DNA of 8,435 bases from Actinomycetota bacterium (GCA_019347775.1 JAHWKP010000070.1:1-8435), one strand, 5' to 3'. Counted from the stretch's first letter, positions 1-6,086 are shown. Program-made: numbers and translations. Notes: generated from the letters alone by a model not told the origin.

Positions 1-190
1 GACCGCCATCACCACATGGCCGCGTTCGGAGACCACGCGTCTGCGCTCGTCACCCATGCAACGCTGGGCCGGTCTCGCCACCTTGCATGTCGACGTGCCC
101 CACGGCCGCTCCGTGTCGATCGTCGACGCTGCCCCCGAAACCCTCTCGGGCCTCCGAAGACTCGCGCTTACAGGTCCTGTGAGGCCATGA
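1..190 (+). CDS. C-terminal fragment of a probable bacterial PH-domain (YdbS/YdbT-like) protein
   Basis: Frame 2 is open from the left edge to a TGA at 188-190; the start lies outside the window. The visible 62 residues contain SPMQRWAGLATLHVDVPHG (residues 17-35 of the fragment). This resembles the 'qspLqRr.GLAtl.v.v..G' signature seen near the end of bacterial PH (bPH2) domains of YdbS/YdbT membrane proteins. It is followed by a strand-like segment, RSVSIVDAAPE, and a short helix ending in LRRLAL. Family knowledge: these proteins usually have membrane helices before the PH domain, and their exact function is poorly known. The last 23 bases overlap antisense the end of the convergent VOC gene. 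The competing open frame at 16-216 on the same strand is rich in Arg, Pro and Cys and looks like a shadow. The assignment rests on one motif, so it is moderate. Confidence 0.6.
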   Translation, partial: TAITTWPRSETTRLRSSPMQRWAGLATLHVDVPHGRSVSIVDAAPETLSGLRRLALTGPVRP

Positions 191-518
191 AGGTGTTGTT
201 CTCGGGGTCCTTGTAGGTCGCGAGCAAGAAGGCGCCTTCGCGTGGGTCATACGGCGGCTGCACGACGCTGCCGCCGTTGGCCTCGACTGCCTTGGTGGCG
301 GCCTCGATGTCACTGACGGTGAAGCTCAGGGAGGTCCACACTTCTTTCGACGCGTCGCCTCCGGAATGCAGGCCGATGGACGCGGTCCCGAACTCGATCT
401 CGCCCCAGTGCTCTGACTCGCTAGTGACGGAGAGCCCGAAGGTCTCTGAGTAGAACTTCACCAGCCGCTTCACGTCCTGGCTGTCGATGAGGATCTTGAG
501 TCCCTTCAGCTCTGACAT
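168..518 (-). CDS. VOC-superfamily (glyoxalase/bleomycin-resistance fold) protein
   Basis: This 116-residue protein has the length of a single-domain vicinal oxygen chelate protein with two beta-alpha-beta-beta-beta modules. Module 1 covers about residues 7-52, with the typical helix 'VKRLVKFYSETFGL' at 16-29 and a strand ending in GLH (His51). Module 2 covers about 61-112, with FTVSDIEAA near 66-74 and the C-terminal 'DPENNTF' (104-110), the equivalent of the common DP(D/E)GN block. His51 and Glu106 are possible metal ligands, but the substrate cannot be read from sequence; family members include isomerases, dioxygenases and drug-binding proteins. The ATG lies one base after the TGA of the SPFH gene and has a GGGAG-type ribosome site inside that gene's end, so it is the last gene of the leftward operon. 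Its 3' end runs into the convergent partial gene. Confidence 0.85.
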   Translation of the reverse strand: MSELKGLKILIDSQDVKRLVKFYSETFGLSVTSESEHWGEIEFGTASIGLHSGGDASKEVWTSLSFTVSDIEAATKAVEANGGSVVQPPYDPREGAFLLATYKDPENNTFMASQDL

Positions 519-519
519 C

Positions 520-1467
520 TCACGCTCCCGTCTCTATCTCGGACCAAGTCTCGGCCTCCTCGGTCGTAGCCGCCTGCAGCATTTCCTTCATCCCGCCGAG
601 CGCTCCTAAGAGCGCGGTGGCCTCGGTGGGCAGGAAGATCTTCGTGGCCTGTCCGTCGGCCATGGCCTGCAACGTCTCGAGGTACTTGATGGCGATCAGG
701 TCCGCCGACGGACGACCGTCGTGGATGGCGCCGTACACCTGCCGGACGGCCTCGGCCTCGGCCTCGGCGGCCTTCAGCGTCGCCGCAGCGGCACCTTCGG
801 CGGTGAGCACGGCCGCCTCTTTGGCGCCTTCGGCCGTGAGGATGGCCGAGCGCTTCTCACCTTCGGCCTTGGTGATGGCCGCCTCGCGCTGGCCCTCGGC
901 CGTGGTTACCACCGCCCGGCGAGTGCGTTCGGCCTTCATCTGCTCGTGCATGGCGCTCATGACGTCCTGCGGCGGGTCGATCCGCTGGATCTCGACGCGC
1001 ACGACGCGTGCTCCCCACTTGTCGGTTGCCTCCTCGAGGATGTGCCGGAGGCTCGTGTTGATGCTGTCGCGCGATGACAGCGCCTGGTCGAGTTGGAGCT
1101 CACCGATCACGTTGCGGAGGTTGGTCTGGGCGAGCTTGACCACGGCGCGGAAGAAGTCGACGACGTTATAAATGAGGCGCTGCGGGTCGGTGGCCTCGTA
1201 GAAGACGACGGCGTCCACCGACACCACCACGTTGTCGGAAGTGATGACCTCCTGGGGCGGCACGTCCACTACGCGCTCACGCATGTCGACCCGCACCATC
1301 TTGTCGACGTAGGGATAGATCACCCGTAGGCCGGGCTCGACCGTGGCGTGGTACCGACCGAGCCTTTCCACCAGGCCTCGCTCGAAGGGCCGGATGATCT
1401 TCACCCCGCTGGCGACTACCGCGAACAGGATCACCGCGAACGCGGCAAGAACGATTACAAGAGGCAT
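520..1467 (-). CDS. SPFH/Band 7 (stomatin/slipin-like) membrane protein
   Basis: A 315-residue stomatin-like protein. One N-terminal membrane segment (about 2-22) is followed by the SPFH domain (about 24-185). Recognisable blocks are ERGLVERLGRYH (29-40), 'VEPGLRVIYPYVDK' (43-56), VVDVPPQEVITSDNV (66-80) and the slipin-like WGARVVRVEIQRIDPP (151-166). Then comes an Ala/Glu-rich coiled region (about 175-245) containing five 11-residue units, and a C-terminal oligomerisation-like segment with DLIAIKYLETL (256-266). Family knowledge: such proteins form large ring or cage assemblies on the inner membrane, organise lipid microdomains, and are typically paired with an NfeD protein. That pair is present here: the ATG directly follows the NfeD gene's TAG with no spacer, and a G-rich ribosome site (GGGGGTGGGG) lies within the upstream gene. 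Length and architecture are normal for the family. Confidence 0.95.
   Translation of the reverse strand: MPLVIVLAAFAVILFAVVASGVKIIRPFERGLVERLGRYHATVEPGLRVIYPYVDKMVRVDMRERVVDVPPQEVITSDNVVVSVDAVVFYEATDPQRLIYNVVDFFRAVVKLAQTNLRNVIGELQLDQALSSRDSINTSLRHILEEATDKWGARVVRVEIQRIDPPQDVMSAMHEQMKAERTRRAVVTTAEGQREAAITKAEGEKRSAILTAEGAKEAAVLTAEGAAAATLKAAEAEAEAVRQVYGAIHDGRPSADLIAIKYLETLQAMADGQATKIFLPTEATALLGALGGMKEMLQAATTEEAETWSEIETGA
736..900 (-). repeat. Five tandem 11-residue (hendecad) repeats in the SPFH protein
   Basis: Residues 190-244 of the SPFH protein read as five in-phase 11-residue units: AEGQREAAITK, AEGEKRSAILT, AEGAKEAAVLT, AEGAAAATLKA and AEAEAEAVRQV. The units keep an AEG/AEA start and a hydrophobic position near the end, the spacing expected of a hendecad coiled coil. 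At the DNA level the units are diverged, so this is a protein repeat rather than a recent DNA duplication. Confidence 0.75.
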
Positions 1468-1983
1468 CTACGCCCCACCCCCATCTCTTTTCGGTTCGTC
1501 GACCGAGCTCACGTCAAGCTCGGGGTACTCGAGAGGCATCACCACCAGCCGGGTGCCCTCGACCCGGCAGACCAGCACACGGGAGCCGACCGGGATCCGG
1601 TCACCGGTCAGGCTCTCCGCGGTCCACTCCTCGCGGTCGAGACGCACCGCACCCTTGGTGTCGGAACGAGCGTCGATGTCGCGCACGACCAGGGCCTCGC
1701 GGTTGACCCAGCGCCCGGCTCCGACCGCGGACTGTGGCGAGCGCAGGTCGAGACGTCGGGCGAGCGGGCGGAAGCCCGCGAAGGCGACGAAGGAAACGGC
1801 GAGGAATACGGCCCAGCTCACGCCGACCGGCAGACCGACAAACGCCGAGCCTGCCGCCGCGGCGGCGCCGACGGCGAAGGGGGCCAGGAAGAACGACCCC
1901 GCCAGCGCCAGCTCGCCAAGCGCGAAGCCGACCGCGGCGGTCAGCCAGATGAAACGCCAAACCTCGGGGGAGCCCAGATCCAC
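1468..1983 (-). CDS. NfeD-family membrane protein, partner of the SPFH protein
   Basis: With a GTG start at 1983 this is a 171-residue protein of the short NfeD type. Hydrophobic segments at about 9-24, 26-49 and 55-71 form the membrane part. The C-terminal part (about 88-150) is an OB-fold domain, with the family pattern GAVRLDREEWTA (111-122), then IPVGSRVLVCRVEGTRLVV (130-148). Family knowledge: NfeD proteins are encoded next to SPFH proteins and are thought to bind them at the membrane; the next gene is exactly that. Start choice: the frame is open up to an ATG at 2076, but this would overlap bldC by 68 bases and add an Arg/Ser-rich tail with no family character. The GTG at 1983 lies in the gap after bldC, but has no good ribosome site and abuts a hairpin. 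A CTG at 1992 has GAGG six bases upstream and is another candidate. Product call sure, start unsure. Confidence 0.88.
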   Translation of the reverse strand: MDLGSPEVWRFIWLTAAVGFALGELALAGSFFLAPFAVGAAAAAGSAFVGLPVGVSWAVFLAVSFVAFAGFRPLARRLDLRSPQSAVGAGRWVNREALVVRDIDARSDTKGAVRLDREEWTAESLTGDRIPVGSRVLVCRVEGTRLVVMPLEYPELDVSSVDEPKRDGGGA

Positions 1984-2004
1984 CGAGGCCAGACTAAGCC
2001 TCGG
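1983..2004 (-). promoter_or_regulatory. GC-rich hairpin between bldC and the NfeD gene
   Basis: A perfect inverted repeat, CCGAGGC - 8-base loop TTAGTCTG - GCCTCGG (minus-strand sense), fills most of the 25-bp gap between the two genes. The final G of the 3' arm is also the first base of the proposed GTG start of the NfeD gene. No T-tract follows, so it is not a standard intrinsic terminator. It could tune translation of the downstream gene, stabilise or process the bldC mRNA, or act as an attenuator. The structure is seen directly; the function is inferred. Confidence 0.5.
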
Positions 2005-2008
2005 CCGG

Positions 2009-2221
2009 CTAACCCGCGGCGGTAAGCCTCTCGAGGTTCTCCCGGACTTCGCTCGCCCGGAAACGCCGATGACCACCGAGCGTGCGGATCGCGTGCAGCT
2101 TCCCGGATCGGGCCCATCGACTTACTGTCTTCGGATTCACTCTGAACAGCGCCGCCACCTCCGCCGGGGTGAGCAGGCGCTCGTCGGCTCTGTGGGGAGA
2201 AGCCCCACTCGCCCCGGCCAT
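2009..2221 (-). CDS. bldC: BldC-type MerR-like DNA-binding regulator
   Basis: With an ATG at 2221 this is a 70-residue protein. Nearly all of it matches Streptomyces BldC: LLTPAEVAALFRVNPKTVSR (16-35) is the helix-turn-helix, followed by WARSGKLHAIRTLGGHRRFR (36-55), whose TLGGHRR is the wing. It lacks the dimerisation coiled coil and effector domain of true MerR proteins. Family knowledge: BldC binds direct repeats as head-to-tail multimers and controls the onset of development in Streptomyces. Start choice: the ATG at 2221 has GGAAG eight bases upstream (2230-2234); the upstream in-frame ATG at 2236 has no ribosome site but would suit a near-leaderless mRNA. It is the first gene of the leftward operon and diverges from the amino-acid dehydrogenase gene, as an autoregulator or neighbour regulator might. 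Family assignment sure, physiological role inferred. Confidence 0.93.
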   Translation of the reverse strand: MAGASGASPHRADERLLTPAEVAALFRVNPKTVSRWARSGKLHAIRTLGGHRRFRASEVRENLERLTAAG

Positions 2222-2236
2222 TGGCATCGCTTCCAT

Positions 2237-2374
2237 GCAAGAAGCATCGGATAGATCTCCGCCTTTGTCGATGGCACAACAAACCCATTTGTCCGGTTGG
2301 AGAACTCGCCTGATCGGGCTATGCCGGCATGGCCAGAGCTAGCGCGACGGCCCCTCCGATAATGTCGGTAATCG
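2237..2374. promoter_or_regulatory. Divergent promoter region between bldC and the dehydrogenase gene
   Basis: This 138-bp stretch, visibly less GC-rich than its surroundings in 2237-2300, separates the two divergent operons and carries no convincing gene. It contains ACAAA-CCCA-TTTGT (2279-2292), a 5-bp-arm inverted repeat. It also contains the perfect palindrome ATGCCGGCAT (2321-2330) and CCGA-TAATG-TCGG (2356-2368) around a -10-like GATAAT. Two TAAT words lie 9 bp apart (2360 and 2369) just before the dehydrogenase start. These are plausible operator elements, and BldC is a candidate ligand because it binds direct repeats. No clear -10/-35 pair is visible for bldC itself. Confidence 0.5.
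2358..2363 (+). promoter_or_regulatory. Candidate -10 element of the dehydrogenase operon
   Basis: GATAAT matches the TATAAT consensus at five of six positions and lies 11 bases before the GTG start at 2375. A transcript starting about 7 bases downstream would have a leader of only a few bases. That fits the absence of a Shine-Dalgarno site and the common occurrence of leaderless mRNAs in actinobacteria. No good -35 hexamer lies 16-19 bp upstream. Confidence 0.35.
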
Positions 2375-3475
2375 GTGGACGTAGACGTATTTGACGAGAG
2401 CTGGGGCGCGCACGAGCAAATCGTGATGTGTCAGGACAAGGCCACCGGCCTCAAGGCGATCATCGCCATCCACTCCACCGTCCTCGGCCCCTCCCTCGGC
2501 GGGACCCGCTGGAAGACCTACGACTCCACGAACGAGGCCCTCACCGACGTGCTTCGCCTCTCGCGGGCCATGACCTACAAGTCGTCGGCGGCGGGCTTGA
2601 ACCTCGGCGGCGGCAAGGCCGTCATCGTCGGGGATCCTGCTAAGGACCGCTCGGAGGAGCTGCTCCGCAGCTACGCCCGCTTCGTACACAGCCTCTCCGG
2701 GCGCTACATAACGGCCGAGGATGTCGGCACGACGATGGCCGACATGGATTTCATTACGGACGAGACGCCCTACGTGGCGGGCATCAGCGAGGCGTTGGGC
2801 GGCTCGGGTGATCCCAGCCCGGTCACGTCGATCGGCGTGCTCTCGGCCATCAAGGCGGCCGCTACCCACATCTGGGGAACCGGCGATCTCGCCGGGCGCC
2901 ACATCTGCGTCTCAGGCGTGGGCAAGGTGGGTTCGGCGCTGGCCCGCCACCTCGCCGACGAGGGCGCGAGGCTCACCGTGGCCGACATCGTGGCCGAGTC
3001 AGCCGCCCGTGTGTCCGCTGAGACCGGAGCCGAAGTGGTCGACGTCGAAAAGGCCCACGCGGTCCCGTGCGACATCTTCTCGCCCTGTGCCCTCGGTGCC
3101 ATCCTCAACGACACGACCATTCCCGAGCTCTCCTGCACGGCGGTGGTCGGTGCCGCCAACAACCAGCTGGCCCGCCCCGATCACGCCGAGGCGCTGAAGT
3201 CCGCTGGCATCCTCTACGTGCCCGACTACATCGGCAACGCCGGCGGGGTGATCAACATTGCCTCCGAGGCCGAGCCCGGCGGTTACAACGCTGAGCGGGC
3301 CCGCCAGCGAGTGGCGGAAAACATTTTCGCCTCGACCACCGATGTTCTCCAGATCGCCGAGCGGGAATCGATAACGACCGCCGAGGCTGCCGACCGGCGA
3401 GCCGAGGCCCGGTTGGAAGCTGCTCGCTCCACGCCCCGTATCCGGACCTTCCCCCAGGAGAAGCCGAAGCGCTGA
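2375..3475 (+). CDS. Leu/Val/Phe-type NAD-dependent amino-acid dehydrogenase
   Basis: A 366-residue member of the Glu/Leu/Phe/Val dehydrogenase family that oxidatively deaminates a hydrophobic amino acid to its 2-oxo acid, with NAD as likely acceptor. The substrate domain holds GPSLGGTRWKTY (38-49), YKSSAAGLNLGGGKAVIVGD (68-87) with the conserved lysines K69 and K81, and AEDVGTT (114-120) with the catalytic Asp116. The Rossmann domain has GVGKVG (181-186) and, at the end of the next strand, Asp204, which favours NAD. CDIFSPCALG (232-241), ANNQL (261-265) and NAGGVIN (288-294) follow. Overall it aligns along its length with Bacillus leucine dehydrogenase and Streptomyces valine dehydrogenase. 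It lies upstream of an E1, so a branched-chain amino acid is the likely substrate (bcd or vdh type); which one cannot be told. The start is GTG with no ribosome site, and the stop overlaps the next gene's ATG in TGATG. Confidence 0.94.
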   Translation: MDVDVFDESWGAHEQIVMCQDKATGLKAIIAIHSTVLGPSLGGTRWKTYDSTNEALTDVLRLSRAMTYKSSAAGLNLGGGKAVIVGDPAKDRSEELLRSYARFVHSLSGRYITAEDVGTTMADMDFITDETPYVAGISEALGGSGDPSPVTSIGVLSAIKAAATHIWGTGDLAGRHICVSGVGKVGSALARHLADEGARLTVADIVAESAARVSAETGAEVVDVEKAHAVPCDIFSPCALGAILNDTTIPELSCTAVVGAANNQLARPDHAEALKSAGILYVPDYIGNAGGVINIASEAEPGGYNAERARQRVAENIFASTTDVLQIAERESITTAEAADRRAEARLEAARSTPRIRTFPQEKPKR

Positions 3476-5565
3476 TGGCACGCACCGCCGCATCCAAAGA
3501 GCTCGACGGCCTGAACCCGTCGGAGCTCGTCGAGGACTTCCACCGCGCCTGCCTGTCGCGATCGGTCGACGACCGCCAGATAATCCTCCAGCGCCAAGGC
3601 AAGGTGTTCTTCCAGATCTCCGGGGCCGGCCACGAGGCGTTGCTGCTCGCTCTGGCACGAGATCTGAAGCCGGGCTACGACTGGTTCTTCCCGTACTACC
3701 GGGACCAGGCGCTCATGATCGGGCTCGGCATGTCGCCGTACCAGATCCTGCTGCAGGCGGTCGGTTCATCGGAGTGCCCCTCTTCGGCCGGACGTCAGAT
3801 GCCGAGTCACTGGGGCGACCGCTCGATGAACGTGTTCACGACGTCGAGCCCCACGGGAAGCCAGTGCCTTCCGGCCGTCGGTTGCGCCGAGGGCGGGCGC
3901 TACATCAGCGCTCATCCCGAGATTGACGCCGCCGCCCACCCCGACGAGGTCACGTACATGTCCATCGGCGAGGGGGCCACCTCTGAGGGCGAGTTCTGGG
4001 AGAGCCTCAACACAACCTGCACACTCAAGCTGCCCATGCTCTACGTCGTGGCCGACAACGGCTTCGCCATCTCCGTGCCGGTCAAGGACCAGTCCCCCGG
4101 CCCCATCTCGGATCTCGTTTCCGGCTTCCCGGGCCTACGAGTGGAAAAGGTCGACGGCTGCGACTACGCCGCGGTCCGCAAACTCGGAGCCGACGTGATC
4201 AGCGGCATCCGCGACGGCGACGGGCCCTGCCTGATCCACGCCACCGTCACCCGTCCTTACTCGCACTCGGGTCAGGACACCCAGTCGAAGTACCGCACCC
4301 AGCAGGAGCTCGAGGCCGAAATCGAGCAGGACCCGATCACGCGGATGGAGCAGACCCTCGTCAAGGCGAAGGTTCTGAGCCCGGACGAGGCCCAAGAAAT
4401 CCGCGAGGACGCCAAGCGCGCCGTGGCGGCCGCAGCCAAGGAGGCTCTCGCCGCGAAGCGCCCGGACCCCGCCGACGTCACCAAGAACGTCTTCGTGATG
4501 CCCAACATCGACCCCGACGCCGAGAAGGCCGACACCGGCGAGGGCGAGGTCGTGCCTATGGGCGGAAGCGGCGGCGCGCTGAGCTTGGCGCTCGCCGAGA
4601 TCATGGAGGCTGATCCCCGGGTGCGCGTCTTCGGAGAAGACGTCGCCGACGCCCCCCAGGAGGTGCTCGAGGAAGTCGAGGGCAAGGGCGGCGTGTTCGG
4701 CACGACCCATGGGCTGCAGCGCCGCTTCGGCGTGGACCGGTGCTTCAACACTCCGCTGGCAGAGGCCAACATCGTGGGGCGTGCCGTCGGGCAAGCCGCC
4801 AGAGGACTGCGCCCCGCTCCCGAAATTCAGTTCTTCGATTACATCTGGCCGGCCATGACTCAGATCAAGAGTGAGGCGGCCACCGTCCGGTGGCGCTCCA
4901 ACGGGACTTTCACTTGTCCGACGGTGATCCGCGTGCCGATCGGGGGATACCTGAAAGGGGGTGCCATCTGGCACTCCCAGTCGGGTGAGTCGATCTTCAC
5001 CCACATCCCTGGTCTGATCGTGATGTTCCCGTCGCGGGCTCGCGATGCGGCCGGACTGCTGCGCACCGCCTTCCAGTGCGAAGACCCAGTGCTGTTCCTC
5101 GAGCACAAGCACCTCATCCGCCAGCCCTACAACCGTGATCCGTATCCCTCGGATGGCTACATGATCCCGTTGGGCCGCGGCGACTACGTGACCCGGGGCT
5201 CGGACCTCACGATCGTTACCTACGGCGCCACGGTCGAAAAGTCCCGCTTGGCGGCGGAGAAGCTGGATGCCTCAGTGGAGATCATCGACCTGCGGTGCCT
5301 GGTTCCCTGGGATCAGGAACTGGTTGCCGAATCAGTCGCTCGCACGAGCCGGGTTCTCGTGGTGCACGAGGACATCGTCACGAGCGGCTTCGGTGGAGAG
5401 ATCGCAGCGTGGATCGGCGAGAACCTCTTCGAGCACCTCGACGCCCCGGTCAGCCGCCACGGCGCTCTCGACTGCCACGTGGCCTACGAACCCACGCTCG
5501 AAGACGCCATCCTGCCCAACCCCGACCGCATCGCCGAGGCCGCCCGCAAGGTTCTTGAGTACTGA
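3475..5565 (+). CDS. Fused alpha-beta E1 component of a 2-oxoacid (probably branched-chain) dehydrogenase complex
   Basis: A 696-residue single chain carrying both E1 subunits. The alpha part (about 20-330) has YYRDQAL (74-80), a TPP/metal motif starting GEGATSEGEFWESLN (165-179) and ending ADNGFAIS (193-200), and the loop HSGQDTQSKYR (264-274), equivalent to the E1-alpha phosphorylation loop. An acidic Ala/Asp/Gly linker (about 331-362) joins it to the beta part (about 363-696). The beta part has FGEDVA (386-391), NTPLAEANIVG (425-435) with the TPP-contacting Glu430, HSQSGES (500-506) with probable catalytic His500, and the C-terminal VVHEDIVTSGFGGEIAAWI (629-647). The enzyme decarboxylates a 2-oxo acid and transfers the acyl group to E2 lipoyl domains. 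E2 and E3 are absent from the window. The upstream dehydrogenase suggests branched-chain 2-oxo acids. The motif has GEG for the usual GDG and DN for the usual NN. Translation is probably coupled to the upstream gene. Confidence 0.92.
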   Translation: MARTAASKELDGLNPSELVEDFHRACLSRSVDDRQIILQRQGKVFFQISGAGHEALLLALARDLKPGYDWFFPYYRDQALMIGLGMSPYQILLQAVGSSECPSSAGRQMPSHWGDRSMNVFTTSSPTGSQCLPAVGCAEGGRYISAHPEIDAAAHPDEVTYMSIGEGATSEGEFWESLNTTCTLKLPMLYVVADNGFAISVPVKDQSPGPISDLVSGFPGLRVEKVDGCDYAAVRKLGADVISGIRDGDGPCLIHATVTRPYSHSGQDTQSKYRTQQELEAEIEQDPITRMEQTLVKAKVLSPDEAQEIREDAKRAVAAAAKEALAAKRPDPADVTKNVFVMPNIDPDAEKADTGEGEVVPMGGSGGALSLALAEIMEADPRVRVFGEDVADAPQEVLEEVEGKGGVFGTTHGLQRRFGVDRCFNTPLAEANIVGRAVGQAARGLRPAPEIQFFDYIWPAMTQIKSEAATVRWRSNGTFTCPTVIRVPIGGYLKGGAIWHSQSGESIFTHIPGLIVMFPSRARDAAGLLRTAFQCEDPVLFLEHKHLIRQPYNRDPYPSDGYMIPLGRGDYVTRGSDLTIVTYGATVEKSRLAAEKLDASVEIIDLRCLVPWDQELVAESVARTSRVLVVHEDIVTSGFGGEIAAWIGENLFEHLDAPVSRHGALDCHVAYEPTLEDAILPNPDRIAEAARKVLEY

Positions 5566-6082
5566 CGAGGATCTCGCCAAGGCAGTCTTTGATGCCTGCC
5601 ATCTGACCGGCGAGTTCACGCTTCGCTCGGGAATTCAGGCGACGGAGTACTTCGACAAGTTCCGCTTCGAATCGGACCCAGAGTTGCTGGCCCGCATCGC
5701 TGCGGCGATGGCGCTGCTCGTGCCGGAGACGACCGAGATCCTGGCCGGGCTGGAGATGGGCGGTATCCCTGTGGTCACGGCGCTGTCGCGGGAGACCGGC
5801 CTGCCGGCTGCATTCGTCCGCAAGGAGCGCAAGACCTACGGCACCTGCAAGATCGCCGAAGGCCCAGACCTGTCGGGCAAGCGGGTGACCATCGTCGAGG
5901 ACGTGGTCACCCGCGGCGGCGCAGTGGTCGACGCCATAGGCAACCTGCGCGACGACGGTGCCGAGCTGGCTGTGGCGGTTTGCGTGGTCGACCGCGAACA
6001 AGGCGGCAGAGAAGCCATCACCGATGCCGGCCTCGAACTACGCGCTCTCTTTACGGCCGACGCCCTGCGCGCGTCCGCCTGA
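5555..6082 (+). CDS. pyrE: Orotate phosphoribosyltransferase
   Basis: A 175-residue type I phosphoribosyltransferase that would convert orotate and PRPP to OMP, the fifth step of UMP synthesis. GEFTLRSGIQATEYFD (19-34) is the OPRT-specific N-terminal region. VRKERKTYG (88-96) is the flexible loop with catalytic Arg/Lys residues, and VTIVEDVVTRGGAVVDAI (111-128) is the PRPP-binding motif with the acidic pair E115-D116. The length is normal for OPRT. Start: a TTG at 5555 gives the expected short N-terminus and has AAGG at 5547-5550; no ATG or GTG lies near, the first ATG being residue 52. The gene then overlaps the end of the E1 gene by 11 bases in another frame. The same frame is open back to 5267, but that upstream translation is a shadow of the E1 gene. 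Placement in an amino-acid catabolic operon is unusual. Confidence 0.92.
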   Translation: MSTDEDLAKAVFDACHLTGEFTLRSGIQATEYFDKFRFESDPELLARIAAAMALLVPETTEILAGLEMGGIPVVTALSRETGLPAAFVRKERKTYGTCKIAEGPDLSGKRVTIVEDVVTRGGAVVDAIGNLRDDGAELAVAVCVVDREQGGREAITDAGLELRALFTADALRASA

Positions 6083-6086
6083 ATCC

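Noticed and set aside
115..127. Inverted repeat GTCGA-TCG-TCGAC near the end of the VOC operon, considered as a terminator
   Set aside because: Only a 5-bp stem with no T-run, and it lies within the likely coding end of the partial plus-strand gene.
16..216. Plus-strand open frame of 66 codons at the left edge
   Set aside because: It is rich in Arg, Pro and Cys without family character; the neighbouring frame 2 reads as a coherent protein end.
1343..2254. 303-codon open frame antisense to the SPFH start, NfeD and bldC genes
   Set aside because: Its composition is biased to Arg, Ser, Thr and Pro and it crosses three well-supported genes and their boundaries; it is typical GC-driven antisense openness.
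2338..2343. GCTAGC palindrome in the divergent promoter region
   Set aside because: A six-base palindrome is expected by chance at this scale and has no supporting context.
4135..5112. 325-codon open frame antisense to the E1 gene
   Set aside because: It lies wholly inside the confident E1 gene; Gly/Leu/Val/Asp/His-rich translation is the usual reverse-frame shadow in high-GC DNA.
5958..6086. Upstream ATG extension of the anchored protein
   Set aside because: It would overlap pyrE by 125 bases and add residues before an already good basic N-terminus and membrane segment.
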